64,000 nucleotides of DNA, from positions 1,467,786-1,531,785 of the forward strand of contig KL662192.1 of NCBI GenBank assembly GCA_000733415.1, read 5' to 3'. The stretch comes from [Leptolyngbya] sp. JSC-1. GTDB taxonomy: Bacteria > Cyanobacteriota > Cyanobacteriia > Elainellales > Elainellaceae. A program made the translations under genes and the position numbers. The stretch's first letter is position 1. Each line of letters opens with the position of its first letter. Under the pieces are notes generated by a model that was not told the DNA's origin, ran no database searches, and worked only from the letters and a program-made list of their open reading frames with translations. Below are positions 53,671 to 63,185 of the stretch, piece by piece.

Positions 53671-53967
53671 ATGTCTTCTTTAACACAAGGTGTTCTCGTC
53701 ACAATTATTGGTGAAGCTGTTTTACAGGATCGTCTGATCCACCTGCTCACAAAACTTGGTGTGTCTGGCTACACGATTATTCCAGCGCAAGGTGCCGGCA
53801 GTCATGGGAGACGTATGGGTGATATGGCGGGGTATAACACTAATATTGAGATTAAAACAATCGTTGCCCCAGAGACATCTGATCAGTTGTTGGAAAATCT
53901 GAAGCCGCTTCAATCTAATCACGCTTTAATTGCTTTCCGGCAAGCTGTAGAGGGTTTGTTTGATTAG
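53671..53967 (+). CDS. PII-like nitrogen-regulator-family protein
   Basis: ATG 53671 gives 98 residues: GVLVTIIGEAVLQDRLIHLLTKLGVSGYTIIPAQGAGSHGRR, a ferredoxin-like PII fold with a T-loop-like stretch (AGSHGRRMGDMAGYNTNIEIK). It is not a canonical GlnB (no conserved Ser/Tyr T-loop). It is closer to the SbtB-like PII family that senses adenine nucleotides, but no sbtA or other transporter is next to it. Regulatory role assumed, partner unknown. Confidence 0.7.
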   Translation: MSSLTQGVLVTIIGEAVLQDRLIHLLTKLGVSGYTIIPAQGAGSHGRRMGDMAGYNTNIEIKTIVAPETSDQLLENLKPLQSNHALIAFRQAVEGLFD

Positions 53968-54106
53968 ATTCTTGGTGTCTTCGATACACTTCCGGTTCAA
54001 CCAATCAACCTTGTGCTGAGGAGTGGTTAGTCCGGAGAACACGAATACAGAATCTCCTTAAACAGGTAACTCTCGAACAATTCCGTATTTGACATTGAAG
54101 GTCAGT

Positions 54107-54271
54107 ATGAATTGGGTTAAAGTGCTTGCTCAAGATGAATTTTCTCAAGACGCGCCGAAGGTAGTGAAGGTACATAACCGTGCGATCTTGCTTTTGCATC
54201 GCGGAGGGCAGATCTATGCAGTGGAGAATGCCTCTCCTCTGCAAGGCTACCGCTGTAAGGTGGCAAAGTAA
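54107..54271 (+). pseudogene. Rieske-type iron-sulfur protein N-terminal remnant
   Basis: The frame reads MNWVKVLAQDEFSQDAPKVVKVHNRAILLLHRGGQIYAVENA, the start of a Rieske [2Fe-2S] domain. Where C-P-H-M-x-x-P-L should be, it gives S-P-L-Q-G, missing the first Cys and His ligands, then stops at 54271. Truncated and unable to bind a cluster. Confidence 0.7.
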
Positions 54272-54459
54272 TGGAAGATAATGCGATCATGTATCCGTAA
54301 CGATTTTAAGCAGTTAGCCTACTCTTGCAGAACTCATAAACATGTATAAAACGAAATTTGCGTATAAATTTGAATATATAAATGTTATACTAATTAGTGT
54401 TGACCAATCATATTAACCAGATGAAAACGTTGACAGATGACACATACTAGGTGAAACAC

Positions 54460-54861
54460 ATGGCTGATATTGTTGATACTGCTGTTAATGCTGGTTCTTT
54501 CAGCACCCTGGTTGCTGCCGTCAAAGCTGCTGGTTTAGTCGAAACCCTTAAAGGTAAAGGGCCATTTACGGTGTTTGCTCCAACGGATGAGGCATTTGCC
54601 AAGTTGCCCGAAGGTACAGTGGATGGACTCCTCAAGGACATCCCCCAACTCAAGAAAATCCTGACCTATCATGTTATAGCTGGCAAGGTCATGGCGGCGG
54701 ATGTGACGAAGCTAAAATCAGCTAAAACCGTTGAAGGGTCAGATGTGGCGATCAATGCCTCCAAAGGCGTTAAGGTGAATGATTCTACAGTAACAACCCC
54801 TGATGTGGCGGCTGACAATGGTGTCATTCACATCATTGATACTGTGTTAATTCCTGCATAA
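54460..54861 (+). CDS. Fasciclin (FAS1) domain protein
   Basis: I use ATG 54460 (133 aa); GTG 54451 adds three residues. A single FAS1 domain: DTAVNAGSFSTLVAAVKAAGLVETLKGKGPFTVFAPTDEAFAKLP, TYHVIAGKVMA and the terminal GVIHIIDTVLIP. No signal peptide, so it is cytoplasmic or exported by an unknown route, as with other short bacterial FAS1 proteins. Likely adhesion or stress-related; unknown. Confidence 0.93.
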   Translation: MADIVDTAVNAGSFSTLVAAVKAAGLVETLKGKGPFTVFAPTDEAFAKLPEGTVDGLLKDIPQLKKILTYHVIAGKVMAADVTKLKSAKTVEGSDVAINASKGVKVNDSTVTTPDVAADNGVIHIIDTVLIPA

Positions 54862-54926
54862 ACCCTTTCCCAAGAGTAGCAACTGCTGTTCTTGGGCCTG
54901 CAATGCTTATAGCTCAGGAGTCAGAA

Positions 54927-55724
54927 TTAGCTCTGATTCCTGATTTTAGCAATAATGATTCGAATTTCCATTTGGTAAAACGCCTGGTCTGGATCAATCA
55001 AACAAGGCGATGGTAAGACGGCTTCTAGCGAATAGCCCCCCAACAGCAGTCCCAACCATAATTCAATCGTAGCCAGATGGGTCTGCTGCTGAAGCTGCCT
55101 AAAGGTGATATGCAAATTTCCAGCTTGCTGATGTTGAGTGAGAACTTGGGCAATTTGAGTTTGCCAGCGCTGCGGTCGTTCTTCTCCAGCGAGGTCAGCG
55201 AGTTGGGTTTGGGTTAATTGAGTTTGCTCCAACTGATCCACCATCGCCAGCATAGTTTCTAGCGGCACCGGTGCGGCCAGAGATGAATCCTTGGTCGGGC
55301 GGGTTGGGTGTCGGCGCAATTTAGGCGTCGGATCAGGGGGGGCTAACAGCGAAGAGAGATCAAACGTCACGGATTGACGCACGAGTCCAGTCCAGTCAGT
55401 TGCTTCGATGCCTTCATTTGCTTGACGATTCCATTCGGCTAGCCATTCTTCGGATTTGCGGTCGAGCAGATGGGCGAGGCGCTCCAGCGCTTCTGCTGCT
55501 ACGGTGAGCTGTTCGCGTAAGCGGGACGTCGTCCTTACCGGATTCGGCTCGGTCAACAAATCTTGCATCACGGATTCAAAGGCGGCAATACCATCGATGA
55601 CTTGGACCAGTTCCGGAATCTGATCCACCACTTGTGTGGCTTCATCCAACCAATCCCATAAATTCAAGTAAGTGTTACTGTGTCTCATGTCTTGATTCGT
55701 ACCTTGACTCATGTCATGGCTCAT
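54927..55724 (-). CDS. Hypothetical protein, possible C-terminal winged helix
   Basis: ATG 55724 gives 265 residues; the frame also opens upstream at 55763. Residues ~15-110 are helical (WDWLDEATQVVDQIPELVQV, EALERLAHLLDRKSEEW), the middle is Pro/Thr-rich, and the C-terminal ~100 residues (ETMLAMVDQLEQTQLTQTQ, LHITFRQLQQQTHLATIELWLGLLLGG) look like a helical bundle plus a winged-helix-like unit reminiscent of ScpA tails; this is a weak guess. The start overlaps the stop of the next upstream gene (ATGA), so both are co-translated. Confidence 0.6.
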   Translation of the reverse strand: MSHDMSQGTNQDMRHSNTYLNLWDWLDEATQVVDQIPELVQVIDGIAAFESVMQDLLTEPNPVRTTSRLREQLTVAAEALERLAHLLDRKSEEWLAEWNRQANEGIEATDWTGLVRQSVTFDLSSLLAPPDPTPKLRRHPTRPTKDSSLAAPVPLETMLAMVDQLEQTQLTQTQLADLAGEERPQRWQTQIAQVLTQHQQAGNLHITFRQLQQQTHLATIELWLGLLLGGYSLEAVLPSPCLIDPDQAFYQMEIRIIIAKIRNQS

Positions 55725-56206
55725 AACAGTTCCTCCAGTCGCTGCGTCGGATTCAGGTGACAATCTGCCACAGGACAGGGATGGCGAGATAGGGGCAGAT
55801 CCACCATTTCCCGAAACAAAGCAATCGAGGTGCCGCTGTGGTGCGTAAAGGTTTCTAGCACCGACTGCAAGTACATCCGCAACACCCGATCCGTTAGTGC
55901 CCCGCAGTGAATTGGACGAGTTTTAGCAATTAGCTGATCCCCCCGATACAGCTCGGCGGCAATCGCATGCAGAATATTGCCCTCGATCAGATAGCGGTAG
56001 AGAATAGCATAGACTGTGTCTGGCAATGGTACATCTAGCACTGGCACTGGTTCATTCACTTGATTGGTTTGGGCTAAGGCCAGCTTGTGGCGATAGAACG
56101 AGCGACGCTTATGGCACAACCGACTATCCCAGCAAGCTTTTTGCCGAGCGTCTGAGGCAGAGAGTAGCGCACATTGCTGGCATCGTTGATTAACAGGCTT
56201 TGGCAT
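55721..56206 (-). CDS. Hypothetical protein with N-terminal cysteine motif
   Basis: 161 residues. RCQQC and CWDSRLCH near the N-terminus and HPCPVADCHL near the C-terminus suggest metal binding. The middle (TVYAILYRYLIEGNILHAIAAELYRGDQLIAK ... YLQSVLETFTHHSGTSIALFREMV) is helical. Not recognised. Forms an overlapping pair with the following gene, so a two-protein complex is likely. Confidence 0.6.
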   Translation of the reverse strand: MPKPVNQRCQQCALLSASDARQKACWDSRLCHKRRSFYRHKLALAQTNQVNEPVPVLDVPLPDTVYAILYRYLIEGNILHAIAAELYRGDQLIAKTRPIHCGALTDRVLRMYLQSVLETFTHHSGTSIALFREMVDLPLSRHPCPVADCHLNPTQRLEELL

Positions 56207-56350
56207 TGAAACACCTCTAGCTGGGTCTCAAGCAGTTACCACAGCATAGCAAGTTTGTGGTGGAGAAATAGGGGGTGATGGCTGGCGTCTGCGCAACGGT
56301 TGGGCAAATAGAGCTGAATGAATTGGCTGGTGCTTTGTTGGGCCACAGAA

Positions 56351-58642
56351 TTAGCTGAGGGAAAGTAGGGTACGAATTTCCGCATCGCTGATTTGCACTA
56401 AACGATTCCGCCCCTGGAGCTTGGCTCGATAAAGCCCTTGGTCGGCTGCCATCACCAATGCGACAGGCGAAACACTGTAGCTGGGAATCATGGTTGCAAC
56501 TCCAAGGCTGAGCGTAACATATTCACCCACCTGGGAACGAGCATGGGGGAGTTGTAATTCACTGATATTGGCCTGAATTTTTTCTGCTACCGTAATGGCG
56601 GCTTTGGCATCTGTGCTCGACAAAATCACCGCAAATTCTTCGCCGCCATAGCGAGCCACTAAATCTGCTGGATGTTTAATGGTACGGGCAATAGCCTTGG
56701 CAACTTGCCTTAAGGCATCATCTCCGGCTAAATGTCCGTAGGTATCGTTGTAGAGTTTGAAGTAATCTACGTCACAGAGAATCAAGGAGAGGGGCGATTG
56801 TTTGCGCGCCAGTCGCTGCCACTCGGCCTCGAAATATTCGTCAAAGCAGCGGCGGTTAGCAACTTGGGTCAAACCATCAGAACAAGCTAAACGCTGCAAT
56901 TCTTGGTTGGCCTGCTGGAGCTGTTGATATAGTTCAGATTGCTGAATAGCAATTCCGGCCTGAATCGCTAGTTGCTTGAATAAGTCGATTTCCGGCTGCT
57001 GCCAACGTCTGGGGCCGCGACACTGGTGCGCAATCAGTAGTCCCCACAAGCGCTCTTGCTGCAAAATTGGCACTACGAGATTGGCGCGGATCTGAAACTG
57101 TTGCAGTAGCTCCACATGGCATTGGGTTAGCTCAGCGCTGTAGATGTCCTCAATCGCTTTGATCTGCCCTTGTTGATACTCATAAGCGTAGGTCATTTGA
57201 AAGCAGGTATCCATTACATGTAAGCCAAGAATGGGCATCCAGCCCTCAGCGACTGATTCCACGGCTACTTTGCCGCTCCAATCGGGTTCAAAGCGGTACA
57301 AAACTACTCGATCCACATCAAAAAGCTGCCGGATTTCGGTTGCTGTGGTTTGCAGAATTTCCGTTAGGTTGAGCGATTGGTGAATCCGTTGGGTTACAGC
57401 AGCCACAATCCGATCCGAGTCGCTGGGTCGCCATCCGACCTGTGGTTCACTCTGGTTAGGTTGCCGGATACCAATTGTAAAACGAGGTGTTGCCGTCACA
57501 GGAACAGCAGCGGGTTTGGCGATCAAATAGCCTTGGACAAAGTTGGCTCCGTGCGCTTGCAGCCAGTAAAGTTCTTCAATGGATTCCACGCCTTCTGCAA
57601 CGGTTTTGATATCTAGTTTCTGAGTAATTTCCAGAATTTTCTGCGTGATATGAGCTTTGTAACTGTCTTGATGGACATTGCGAATCAGTTCCATGTCGAG
57701 CTTGAGAAAATCTGGCCGCAGTTGATGCAGCAGGTTGAGGCTAGAGTAGCCAGAGCCAAGATCGTCGAGGGCAATTAAAAATCCTGCTTGTCGGTAGTAG
57801 TTCAGGATGGATTGCAGATGCTCCAGCGTTTGTGGTTTATCTGACTCGATCACCTCAAACACAATATGATCATGGGGAATTTCCGCTTGATCAATTGCTT
57901 CGACGGTGCTGCGTAAACATGAAACAGGATCATAGAGGGCTGTGGGCGAAAAATTGATGAATAGGTGATTGCTGATCTGATAGTGACTGGCTTGAGCAAT
58001 GGCGCTGAGACGAGCGCTTCGATCCAGTTGGGGCAACAGTCCGGCCTCAATTGCTAACTCCAGGATGGCTCCGGGCATGATCAGGTTGCCTTGTTTGTCT
58101 ACCCCCCGCAGCAGAGCCTCGTAGCCAAAAATATGGGATGTGTTGTCAACCTGCACAATCGGTTGAAAATGACTGGTGAAACGCTGGTCGGTCAACATGC
58201 TGAGCAACCAGTCGGACTGGCTGAATTTGATGAAGCGTTGCAGGGAAGTTATATCGCTAAAATCGTGGAGCTGGGGCTGTACAGAACCTCGAATAAACAA
58301 AGCCTGTGTGTCTTGAAGTTCCTTTGGTGAGAGCAACACAGCCAAATTTCGAGCGACCTCTTTTGTTTGTCCTGCACTGCATTTGATGCTGAGACCATGC
58401 CGCTCCTGCATTAATTCAAATTCCAGGTTGGCTTTACCCAAATAGCGTTTGATTTTCTGAATCGTGTGATAGGTCGGGAACCAAAGATAGAGTTTTCCCG
58501 CTTCTGCAAACGGACAGATGATTGCTTGATCGCAGACGCAAGATGATGAGTTAGAAGATAGGTCAGAAGACAGTCGGTCAGAAGACAGTGGATTAGAAGA
58601 AGTCTGGCGGGCACAAGATGATGCAGGCAACGATGAATCCAT
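56351..58642 (-). CDS. EAL-GAF-GGDEF cyclic-di-GMP signalling protein
   Basis: 763 residues. Residues 1-~135 are an N-terminal region with a Ser-rich tract encoded by heptamer repeats (SSDRLSSDLSSN). The EAL phosphodiesterase domain is ~150-390 (GYEALLRG at 175-180, FEVIESD, ALDDLGSGYSSL). GAF ~415-570 (IRQLFDVDRVVLYRFEPDWSG) resembles bilin-GAFs but lacks the conserved cysteine. GGDEF ~590-750 carries RYGGEEFAVIL (GGEEF at 666-670), an active cyclase motif. It could both make and degrade c-di-GMP, with GAF as sensor. Soluble. Confidence 0.9.
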   Translation of the reverse strand: MDSSLPASSCARQTSSNPLSSDRLSSDLSSNSSSCVCDQAIICPFAEAGKLYLWFPTYHTIQKIKRYLGKANLEFELMQERHGLSIKCSAGQTKEVARNLAVLLSPKELQDTQALFIRGSVQPQLHDFSDITSLQRFIKFSQSDWLLSMLTDQRFTSHFQPIVQVDNTSHIFGYEALLRGVDKQGNLIMPGAILELAIEAGLLPQLDRSARLSAIAQASHYQISNHLFINFSPTALYDPVSCLRSTVEAIDQAEIPHDHIVFEVIESDKPQTLEHLQSILNYYRQAGFLIALDDLGSGYSSLNLLHQLRPDFLKLDMELIRNVHQDSYKAHITQKILEITQKLDIKTVAEGVESIEELYWLQAHGANFVQGYLIAKPAAVPVTATPRFTIGIRQPNQSEPQVGWRPSDSDRIVAAVTQRIHQSLNLTEILQTTATEIRQLFDVDRVVLYRFEPDWSGKVAVESVAEGWMPILGLHVMDTCFQMTYAYEYQQGQIKAIEDIYSAELTQCHVELLQQFQIRANLVVPILQQERLWGLLIAHQCRGPRRWQQPEIDLFKQLAIQAGIAIQQSELYQQLQQANQELQRLACSDGLTQVANRRCFDEYFEAEWQRLARKQSPLSLILCDVDYFKLYNDTYGHLAGDDALRQVAKAIARTIKHPADLVARYGGEEFAVILSSTDAKAAITVAEKIQANISELQLPHARSQVGEYVTLSLGVATMIPSYSVSPVALVMAADQGLYRAKLQGRNRLVQISDAEIRTLLSLS

Positions 58643-59217
58643 AGGTCAGCTACAATGCTCAGGCACAGTTTATCTAAATAGTGCCCTCAATAGGGTGTCA
58701 GGATACATAAGCGCATGAGCTGAGTACGGAAAATTGGTCCGAGGTCTAGTTCAGTATAAGATGTGAGGTTAACGAAACATAGCGCTTGTCTGGAATTTAA
58801 ACTTGGTGCAGCAGGTTAAAGCACGGACCATAACTGCCTCGCCAAGTGTTTTTGAACGGATCTAGTGCTTTTAACTTGCTCAAATTGGTATTAAAAATCT
58901 TCCTTAAGATAGAGGACACTTGCCATATCCGCAACAAGTTTTAGTATCATTAAGCACTTAGGTGGCTGATTTTATCCTGAACCTATGTTCGCTGCATTGT
59001 TAGCGTATTGTTCATTAGCCAGGGTCTAACAGTTTAAATTTGATAAATACTGCTACAAAGTGTGAATTTGCAGAGCATTTCATCTCAAATTCCAGACGCT
59101 AATTCATTTGAAGTGTGAGTAGAATGATTATCTCAGTACACTGTTTGAATCATTGCGTAATTCAGCAACGCCAATCTCAAGAGCGCACAGTAGCAGTGCT
59201 CGTGGCATCCTATTGTT
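58643..59217. other. AT-rich intergenic region
   Basis: 575 bp between the c-di-GMP gene and the CDC48-like gene. No convincing ORF, tRNA or terminator other than weak T-runs. It is the promoter region of the EAL-GAF-GGDEF gene. Confidence 0.25.
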
Positions 59218-59268
59218 GTTTAATTGGGTTATTTAATTGGGTTATTTAACTGGATTATTTAATTGGCC
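59218..59268. repeat. Four 13-bp tandem repeats spanning the CDC48-like stop codon
   Basis: TTTAATTGGGTTA, TTTAATTGGGTTA, TTTAACTGGATTA and TTTAATTGGCCA in succession on the plus strand. The last unit contains the gene's TAA (minus strand), so each unit duplicates a potential stop. Confidence 0.7.
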
Positions 59269-61049
59269 ATCGCCCGTTGATTCTCCAAGCGCTGAAAGGC
59301 AATCAGGAAATCTTCTGTGGTAATCCGAATAGCGCTTGGATCGTTTAAGCCTTCTACTCGGTAACGCCGAATAGCTTCTAGGGCAGCCTGATTACTCAAC
59401 AGCGCTAAGTCGGCTCCATTCCATCCAGCCGTGCGTTCAGCCCAAGCGGCCAGATTGACATCCTGTAGGGGGCGTTCGCTGTTGTGGACTTGCAGAATCG
59501 CATAGCGGCTGTCCTGATCGGGTAAGTCGATTTTGAGCTGCAAATCTAACCGTCCAGCTCGCAGCAGGGCTGGATCCAATGCTTCAGGGCGGTTAGTTGC
59601 GCCAATTAACATGACGTTGAGGCATTCCTGTAATCCGTCTAGCTCGGTTAAAAGCTGACCCACTACCCGGTCGCTGACGCCGGAATCGCTTTGGTAACTG
59701 CCTCGGGCCGGAGCTAGGGTATCAATTTCATCAATGAATACAATGCATGGAGCGGCTTGCCTGGCTTTGGTGAACAGTTCCCGCACTGCTTCTTCCGATG
59801 CGCCTACCCATTTGCTCAACAGTTCTGGGCCATTCACGGCAATGAAATTAGCTCGCGCTTGGGCAGCGACCGCTTTCGCCAACAGGGTTTTGCCCGTGCC
59901 GGGTGGCCCCCAGAGCAGGATGCCGCGAGGTGCTTTGGCCTTGGTTCGGTGATAGAGGTCCGGATAGAGCAAGGCTCCTTCTACTGACTCTTGCAGGGTT
60001 TGCTTCACAGTGTCTAACCCGCCAATGTCGTCCCATGATAATTTAGGTACTTCGACTTCAATGGCTCGCAGGACAGCGGGTTTGATCTGCTTCAGGGCTT
60101 GGAGAAAATCAGCTTGAGATACGCTCAACCGGGTTGGCATGGGACTATCCAGCGATGGCAGCAGGCGACGCAGCGAGGTGTAGGCAGCTTTTTGGCAGAG
60201 CGCTTTCAGATCAGCTCCAACCATTCCCACTGACAGATCGGCAATTACGTCCAGGTCTACCGAGGCATCGAGCGGCATCGGAGCTGTCATGAGCCGCAGA
60301 ATTTCTAGGCGTCCAGCCCGGTCAGGTACACGAAACTGCACCTCGCGATCAAATCGTCCGGGGCGGCGTAGGGCCGGATCGAGATGCTCGGATCGATTGG
60401 TAGCGGCTAGGACAATGACCCCTTTGGTCTTGGCAAACCCATCCATCAGGCTCAGAAGTTGGGCCACGACGCGCTTTTCTACCTCGCCCTCTACTTTGCT
60501 GCGATCTGGAGCTAAGCTGTCAATTTCGTCGATGAAGACAATGCAAGGAGCCGAACGGGCTGCTTTCTGAAACAGACTGCGCAAGCGGCCTTCCGCTTCT
60601 CCGTAGTAGCGCCCCATTACCTCTGGTCCGACAATCGCAATATAATTTACGCCCAAATCGGCGGCTAAGGCACGAGCAGTGAGGGTTTTACCTGTACCGG
60701 GAGGACCGACTAGCAGCACGCCCGTTGTTGGTTCTAACCCCAACAGACTAAGCAGATCGGGTCGTTTCAACGGTAGCTCCACCAGTTCCCGCAGCTCACG
60801 CACGACCTCAGATAGGCCACCAATGCCGCTCAAGGGGACAGTTTCGGGTGGATTGTCGCTGTCTAGATCGGTTTCTAAGGTTTGGTCTTGATGGGCTGAG
60901 GCCGCTCGGTTGGGTGAGCTATAGCGGATGTCGGTGCGCTCGGTTCTAAATTCGGATTCGGCTCGGCCTTCGATCACCCGTACCACATCCAAAAGGCTTT
61001 CTAAGCCTTGGTCCATCAGTTCTTCAAATTCGCGAAATAAATTGTCCAT
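59259..61049 (-). CDS. Double AAA+ ATPase (CDC48/VAT-like)
   Basis: 596 residues, two tandem AAA modules. D1: Walker A VGPPGTGKTLTARALA, Walker B IVFIDEIDSLAPDRS. D2: Walker A WGPPGTGKTLLAKAVA, Walker B IVFIDEIDTLAPARG, and RAGRLDLQLKIDLPD. The N-terminal ~80 residues lack the usual CDC48 N domain and contain a helix. Bacterial CDC48-like unfoldases probably act in protein quality control; partner unknown. Tandem 13-bp repeats straddle its stop. Confidence 0.9.
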   Translation of the reverse strand: MDNLFREFEELMDQGLESLLDVVRVIEGRAESEFRTERTDIRYSSPNRAASAHQDQTLETDLDSDNPPETVPLSGIGGLSEVVRELRELVELPLKRPDLLSLLGLEPTTGVLLVGPPGTGKTLTARALAADLGVNYIAIVGPEVMGRYYGEAEGRLRSLFQKAARSAPCIVFIDEIDSLAPDRSKVEGEVEKRVVAQLLSLMDGFAKTKGVIVLAATNRSEHLDPALRRPGRFDREVQFRVPDRAGRLEILRLMTAPMPLDASVDLDVIADLSVGMVGADLKALCQKAAYTSLRRLLPSLDSPMPTRLSVSQADFLQALKQIKPAVLRAIEVEVPKLSWDDIGGLDTVKQTLQESVEGALLYPDLYHRTKAKAPRGILLWGPPGTGKTLLAKAVAAQARANFIAVNGPELLSKWVGASEEAVRELFTKARQAAPCIVFIDEIDTLAPARGSYQSDSGVSDRVVGQLLTELDGLQECLNVMLIGATNRPEALDPALLRAGRLDLQLKIDLPDQDSRYAILQVHNSERPLQDVNLAAWAERTAGWNGADLALLSNQAALEAIRRYRVEGLNDPSAIRITTEDFLIAFQRLENQRAMAN

Positions 61050-61159
61050 GCTTTTTCTCTACAACACACCTGCAACCGCTCGGTGCCTTCAGTATAGACA
61101 CCAGAGTTTGTAGACGGTTGGTGACTGTTTCAGTCTCGTTACAAATGCTTGATCAGGCT

Positions 61160-62635
61160 CTAAGCATGAGCCTGAAACGTCTGCCGCAAAACGGCTTCAT
61201 TTTCGGCGCTAATGTTGCGCTCGTTGTTTTCGATGAGTGAAATCAAGCCCTGACTGAGGCCGGAAAGGGAGGCTAATTTACGCTGACTCCAGCCCCTGGC
61301 GGTGCGCAATGCTCGTACTTGGGCACCCGTTAGCATCAGTTCGGGCTGATAGGCGGCGAGCTGCTGTGCTTGTTGGGCGTCGGGTTCCTTGATGGCCGCC
61401 ACTTCGTTGACTAGAGTATCTTCGGGCGTGATCCAAAGGCGGGCTGCCAGCAGCCGATCGAAAAAACCGCGCGGACGCTGGAAATTTTCCCGTCCAAACC
61501 CGGCTGGGCGGATTTCTAGTGGATAGGTTTCATCATCAAATCGTAATTGCCAGCCTCGTTCATGTAGTGTCAACAGGTCATCATCCCAGGTGTTGGCCAA
61601 CTTTTTGCGCAACTCACTATTTTTTTTGGCCTGTTCAATCTTTTGCTCACCGTAAGCAATTTCCATTAACGCCTGCACGTTCAGCGGCTGACTGCGGCTG
61701 AATTGGGTCTTAAACAGTAACCAGACCATCAACCGTGCGGCTCCTGGATGATGTTGCCAGATGCTCATCACGCTTTCCAGCAATGTTCTGGGTAACATCC
61801 CGTACTGATAATAGGCGGTTTTACTGCGACGTCCTTCTTCGTTAAGAAAGTATTTGGCCCAGAGGCCAGCTCGGACAATAAAGGTCATGCCGATCAGCTC
61901 TTTGTTGCCATTGATATCCTGCTGGTAGTGGTAGCGGGTTCCTAGTAGATGCCAGAGGCGTCCTTCTTCAATCGTAATTTCCTTTTTGCCCGGAGCCGAC
62001 CAGGAAATGAAGGTGGTAATTTTGCAAGGCTGTTTCACCAATTCTTCAATTAAGGCCAATTTGGCCTGTCGGTTTTTGTCGGTGCGTTTCTTTAAACCTA
62101 GGTAGGCTTCGAGCTGGCGATCATCGATCACTAATTCTTGCTCCCAGGGCTTTTCCAACTGGGTAGCGTGCGCCGCGTAGATCAAATGCATACAGGCTGC
62201 GCGGATATCAAACGATTCCACCACCGCTAAGGCGGCAGCTCCTGCAAGGGCGGCAGGGTATTCGTCTTCAATGTTCTCAGTTACCCAAAAGTGAACGGCC
62301 CCTTTGCCGTCACCGATATCTTTGGCGTAGCAGAGTCGCCCCTGTGGATCGACAATCCACGGTAGATTGACATTTTGGGCCAGAACATTGCTCGCTTCCC
62401 AGATTGGTAGCGCTGATGCCACACGGGTCGTTTCGCTATCGGTAAACAGGTCAGGGTTGGTTTTGGGACGGTCACTGCTGGGGGTAGATTGCCAAGACTC
62501 GGTGAGGTCGAGTTCCAGGCTAGTAGGAGCCACGTCCGCAGGCAGCCCTTTTGCTTTGCTCCGAGATGATGGATTGGGGTGGCCATCCTGGCTGGGAGCG
62601 GGATGATTCTGGGTCAAGCGTTTCTTACGTGGCAT
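61160..62635 (-). CDS. HTH (XRE) protein of unknown role, large N-terminal domain
   Basis: ATG 62635 gives 491 residues. The C-terminal ~60 residues are a Cro/C1-type HTH (LTGAQVRALRTARGWSQRKLASLSGLSQGLISLIENNER). The central part (~140-400) has LIYAAHATQLEKPWEQELVIDDRQLEAYLGLKKRTDKNRQAKL and RAGLWAKYFLNEEGRRSKTAYYQYGMLPRTLLESVMSIWQHHPG, recalling winged-helix plasmid replication initiators, but I cannot assign it. Possibly plasmid- or element-derived; adjacent to the CDC48-like gene on the same strand. Confidence 0.7.
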   Translation of the reverse strand: MPRKKRLTQNHPAPSQDGHPNPSSRSKAKGLPADVAPTSLELDLTESWQSTPSSDRPKTNPDLFTDSETTRVASALPIWEASNVLAQNVNLPWIVDPQGRLCYAKDIGDGKGAVHFWVTENIEDEYPAALAGAAALAVVESFDIRAACMHLIYAAHATQLEKPWEQELVIDDRQLEAYLGLKKRTDKNRQAKLALIEELVKQPCKITTFISWSAPGKKEITIEEGRLWHLLGTRYHYQQDINGNKELIGMTFIVRAGLWAKYFLNEEGRRSKTAYYQYGMLPRTLLESVMSIWQHHPGAARLMVWLLFKTQFSRSQPLNVQALMEIAYGEQKIEQAKKNSELRKKLANTWDDDLLTLHERGWQLRFDDETYPLEIRPAGFGRENFQRPRGFFDRLLAARLWITPEDTLVNEVAAIKEPDAQQAQQLAAYQPELMLTGAQVRALRTARGWSQRKLASLSGLSQGLISLIENNERNISAENEAVLRQTFQAHA

Positions 62636-63185
62636 CCTAATCTTCTTCCTAACACAGAGCCTAATAGGGGAAACTTCCAATCCAATTCCCCTTGTTTAGG
62701 GGGAAGGGCAGAGCATCTAGCCATTAAAACTACCGTCAACCCCTGTCCAAACATTTTGATCAGCAAGCAAAGCTACTGAAATGTTAATCATGAGGATGAT
62801 TCTGTCAAGTGTAAGTAATAAATGTCTGTGTCGATCGATCCAGTAAGATTTTGTGTGGCAAACTACCCGAAACTAGTAGCTTTGTTTTTCAGCGAGTTGC
62901 TCGCTAACTGTTGCGGATTGCTTCTCTATAATGAAAGTATCAGAAACAGCGTTTGATACAGTTAATCTGCATGATTTCATCATCCTCAGTTTGGCGATTC
63001 ATGGGGATAGGAGCAGTTTGTCGATCGCATTTCTGCATCTCTCGCTACTGTCAACAGCAGGTGCCGTTTATTGAGTGTTAAATTTAACTCACTATTGAGC
63101 TAAGAATTCTAAACTGATCCAGGCATAAAGTAATAATTTAGGCTAAGCCATGTCCTATCGTTTATGATTGTGAAGCATATAGTTG
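62636..63185. other. Intergenic region with a hairpin and a palindrome
   Basis: About 550 bp. TTCCCC/GGGGGAA hairpin near 62684-62705. An imperfect palindrome GAGTGTTAAATTTAACTCAC lies at 63073-63092, about 95 bp before the next gene and a possible HTH site. No ORF or RNA gene supported. Confidence 0.35.
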
